Source of the DNA: Ophthalmolycus amberensis
Taxonomy: Eukaryota > Chordata > Actinopteri > Perciformes > Zoarcidae
Reading direction: 5' to 3'
Assembly (NCBI GenBank): GCA_024529925.1
Contig: JAFEUB010001554.1
Coordinates: forward strand, 55,001 to 119,000
DNA length: 64,000 bases
Shown in pieces: positions 62,640-64,000 of the stretch. How positions within the stretch are numbered: the stretch's first letter is position 1; each line of letters begins with the position of its first letter. The translations under genes and the position numbers were made by a program. A model generated the notes under the pieces. The model was not told the DNA's origin. It did not search any database and saw nothing but the letters and a program-made list of their open reading frames with translations.

Positions 62640-64000
62640 TATGCAAAAGATAAGGGGGGGGAAAAATCAACTTGTTGCCTGTTATTCAGATTGTTTTGCA
62701 ATCTGTGTTTGGCCAGCAGGGGTCGCTGTCTGACTGGCTACTTCAGAGCCCGCTGCCAGCAACATGACCCACAGTCCACAGTGACCTGACACCAGACCAT
62801 CCACACAGTCACGCGACTGAGACAAAGACAAACAGAAAGGAACTGTCAGGAGAAACAGAGTGCTACTTTATTTAGATCTGCAGTGAAGCTGTCTTTCTCA
62901 ACTACCCCTTTTAGAAGTCAAAGGCCAAAGATACAGAATAGAATAGCATCGAATTAGCATTGAGGGAGCTTGGATCTCAGCCCAGACTCTAGCGTCACTT
63001 ATTTGTCCCCATGCTACCTTTGTGGCGCTGCAGTAACAGCAGGTCGAGAAATATTATGTGTCATGTCTATCAAGAACAAGTGGCGTCCTCCTCCTGCTGT
63101 TCGGCTACACAGAATATTCTGATCCTTCCTCTAAAGAGTCAGATTCTTTCTCTGTTCCACTTGGTTGGGATTAGACTGGCTCTTTATCCCCTCTCTCCTG
63201 GTGCAGATAGTTGTTTGCCCCATAATCCTAGATTACAGTACAGGAAAGTGGCGGGCGACCACAGTACAACACCGTGTGAAAGAGGTCAGAGTAATGCTAA
63301 TTCTTTTTCCGCTGTAATTCTATGTTTTTTTCAGTATTACATCAAACGCCCACATGCATATTGATATACTTGTTTCATTGTTTAAAGTTCCTTTTTCACA
63401 AGTGTGTCTTTGCTAATGCTCGTCTCCACTCTCTAAAATCCAATGTGTCTGAGTGGGTGTGTCTGTGTGTGTGTCTACACATGTCCACCTTAATCTCTGC
63501 CTGAGCCTGCTGTCTGCTGCATTCAGGGTCAGAAAACAAGCAAAGCTCCAGCTACTTAGCGTGAGCTGGGAAAGTGGATTCTGCTGAGCAGGCTGCTCCA
63601 GGAGGAACAAGGAGTAAAGGAGTGGACGCTGCTCGCGTCCTTCCCGTAACAAATGGTGACAGTACCGACGTTATTCTGTTGAAAAAGAAGTCAAGAGCTA
63701 AATGAAATGGTTTAGAAAAGGCTCACACAGACAAGTGGACTTTATTTTTTTTGGAATATCCTTTGGATTCATTTTTCATGCGTTTACTGTCACAATAAGA
63801 ACACTGTTGGATGACTGTGGCTCTCGAGGCCTTTCAGTGCTGCTCCTGGCACCATGAGGGTAAGAAGCAGCGCTGGAGTATCTTCTATGAGGAGTGACAG
63901 GGAGGTTTTTTAGGTGTCAGGAAGCCAAGGAATCATCAAGATGCTGCAGCTGGAGCAGCTACTGGGGGTATGTGCTCTTAAATCATAACGCCATTCAGAC
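62640..64000. other. bcat1 upstream region
   Basis: No confident exon. On the minus strand a pyrimidine-rich acceptor sits at about 62639-62668. On the plus strand, ATG-containing stretches followed by GTAAGA (63860) and GTATGT (63968) resemble first-exon ends. Confidence 0.4.

Overview
The window is nuclear DNA from a bony fish, most likely a percomorph teleost. Three things point this way: an intron-split vertebrate gene, a very high density of (CA/TG)n and (CT/GA)n microsatellites, and interspersed repeats of types I recognise from percomorph genomes (small hAT-like elements, a repeat with TTAGCTTAGC/GCTAAGCTAA arms, and a repeat beginning near GAAGAAGCATTCAGATCC). The species cannot be named from this. 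I see no sign of bacterial or viral sequence, CRISPR, rRNA or convincing tRNA.

One protein-coding gene can be reconstructed with confidence. It is bcat1, cytosolic branched-chain amino acid aminotransferase, on the minus strand at about 56983-62626. Ten coding exons join in phase into a protein of about 363 residues, or 374 from an upstream in-frame ATG. It keeps the PLP lysine in GNYKMGGNYG, the class IV aminotransferase signature and a CLIC redox-type CXXC. All introns have AG acceptors. All donors are GT except the donor of coding exon 2, which is GC. Exons 1-8 are packed into about 2.1 kb. The last two exons lie across a 1.0 kb intron holding an interspersed repeat and a 2.35 kb intron.

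From 1 to about 56.9 kb I find no exon I can defend. The longest open frames there are readings of dinucleotide repeats. The region holds several dozen microsatellites, including a 457-bp compound (ATCT)n(CT)n array at 7738-8194. It also holds poly-G tracts of 12-20 bp, a hAT-type miniature transposon inserted in a CA tract (31813-32566), other degraded transposon pieces, and non-repetitive islands with clustered homeodomain-like or TCF-like motifs that resemble conserved non-coding elements. In tetrapods the 3' side of BCAT1 faces SOX5, so this could be regulatory DNA of a sox5-like neighbour. That is inference from known synteny; no sox5 exon was seen.

The last 1.4 kb (62.64-64.0 kb) is bcat1 upstream DNA. 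It may contain a 5' UTR exon or promoter, or the start of a divergent neighbour, but this is not resolved.
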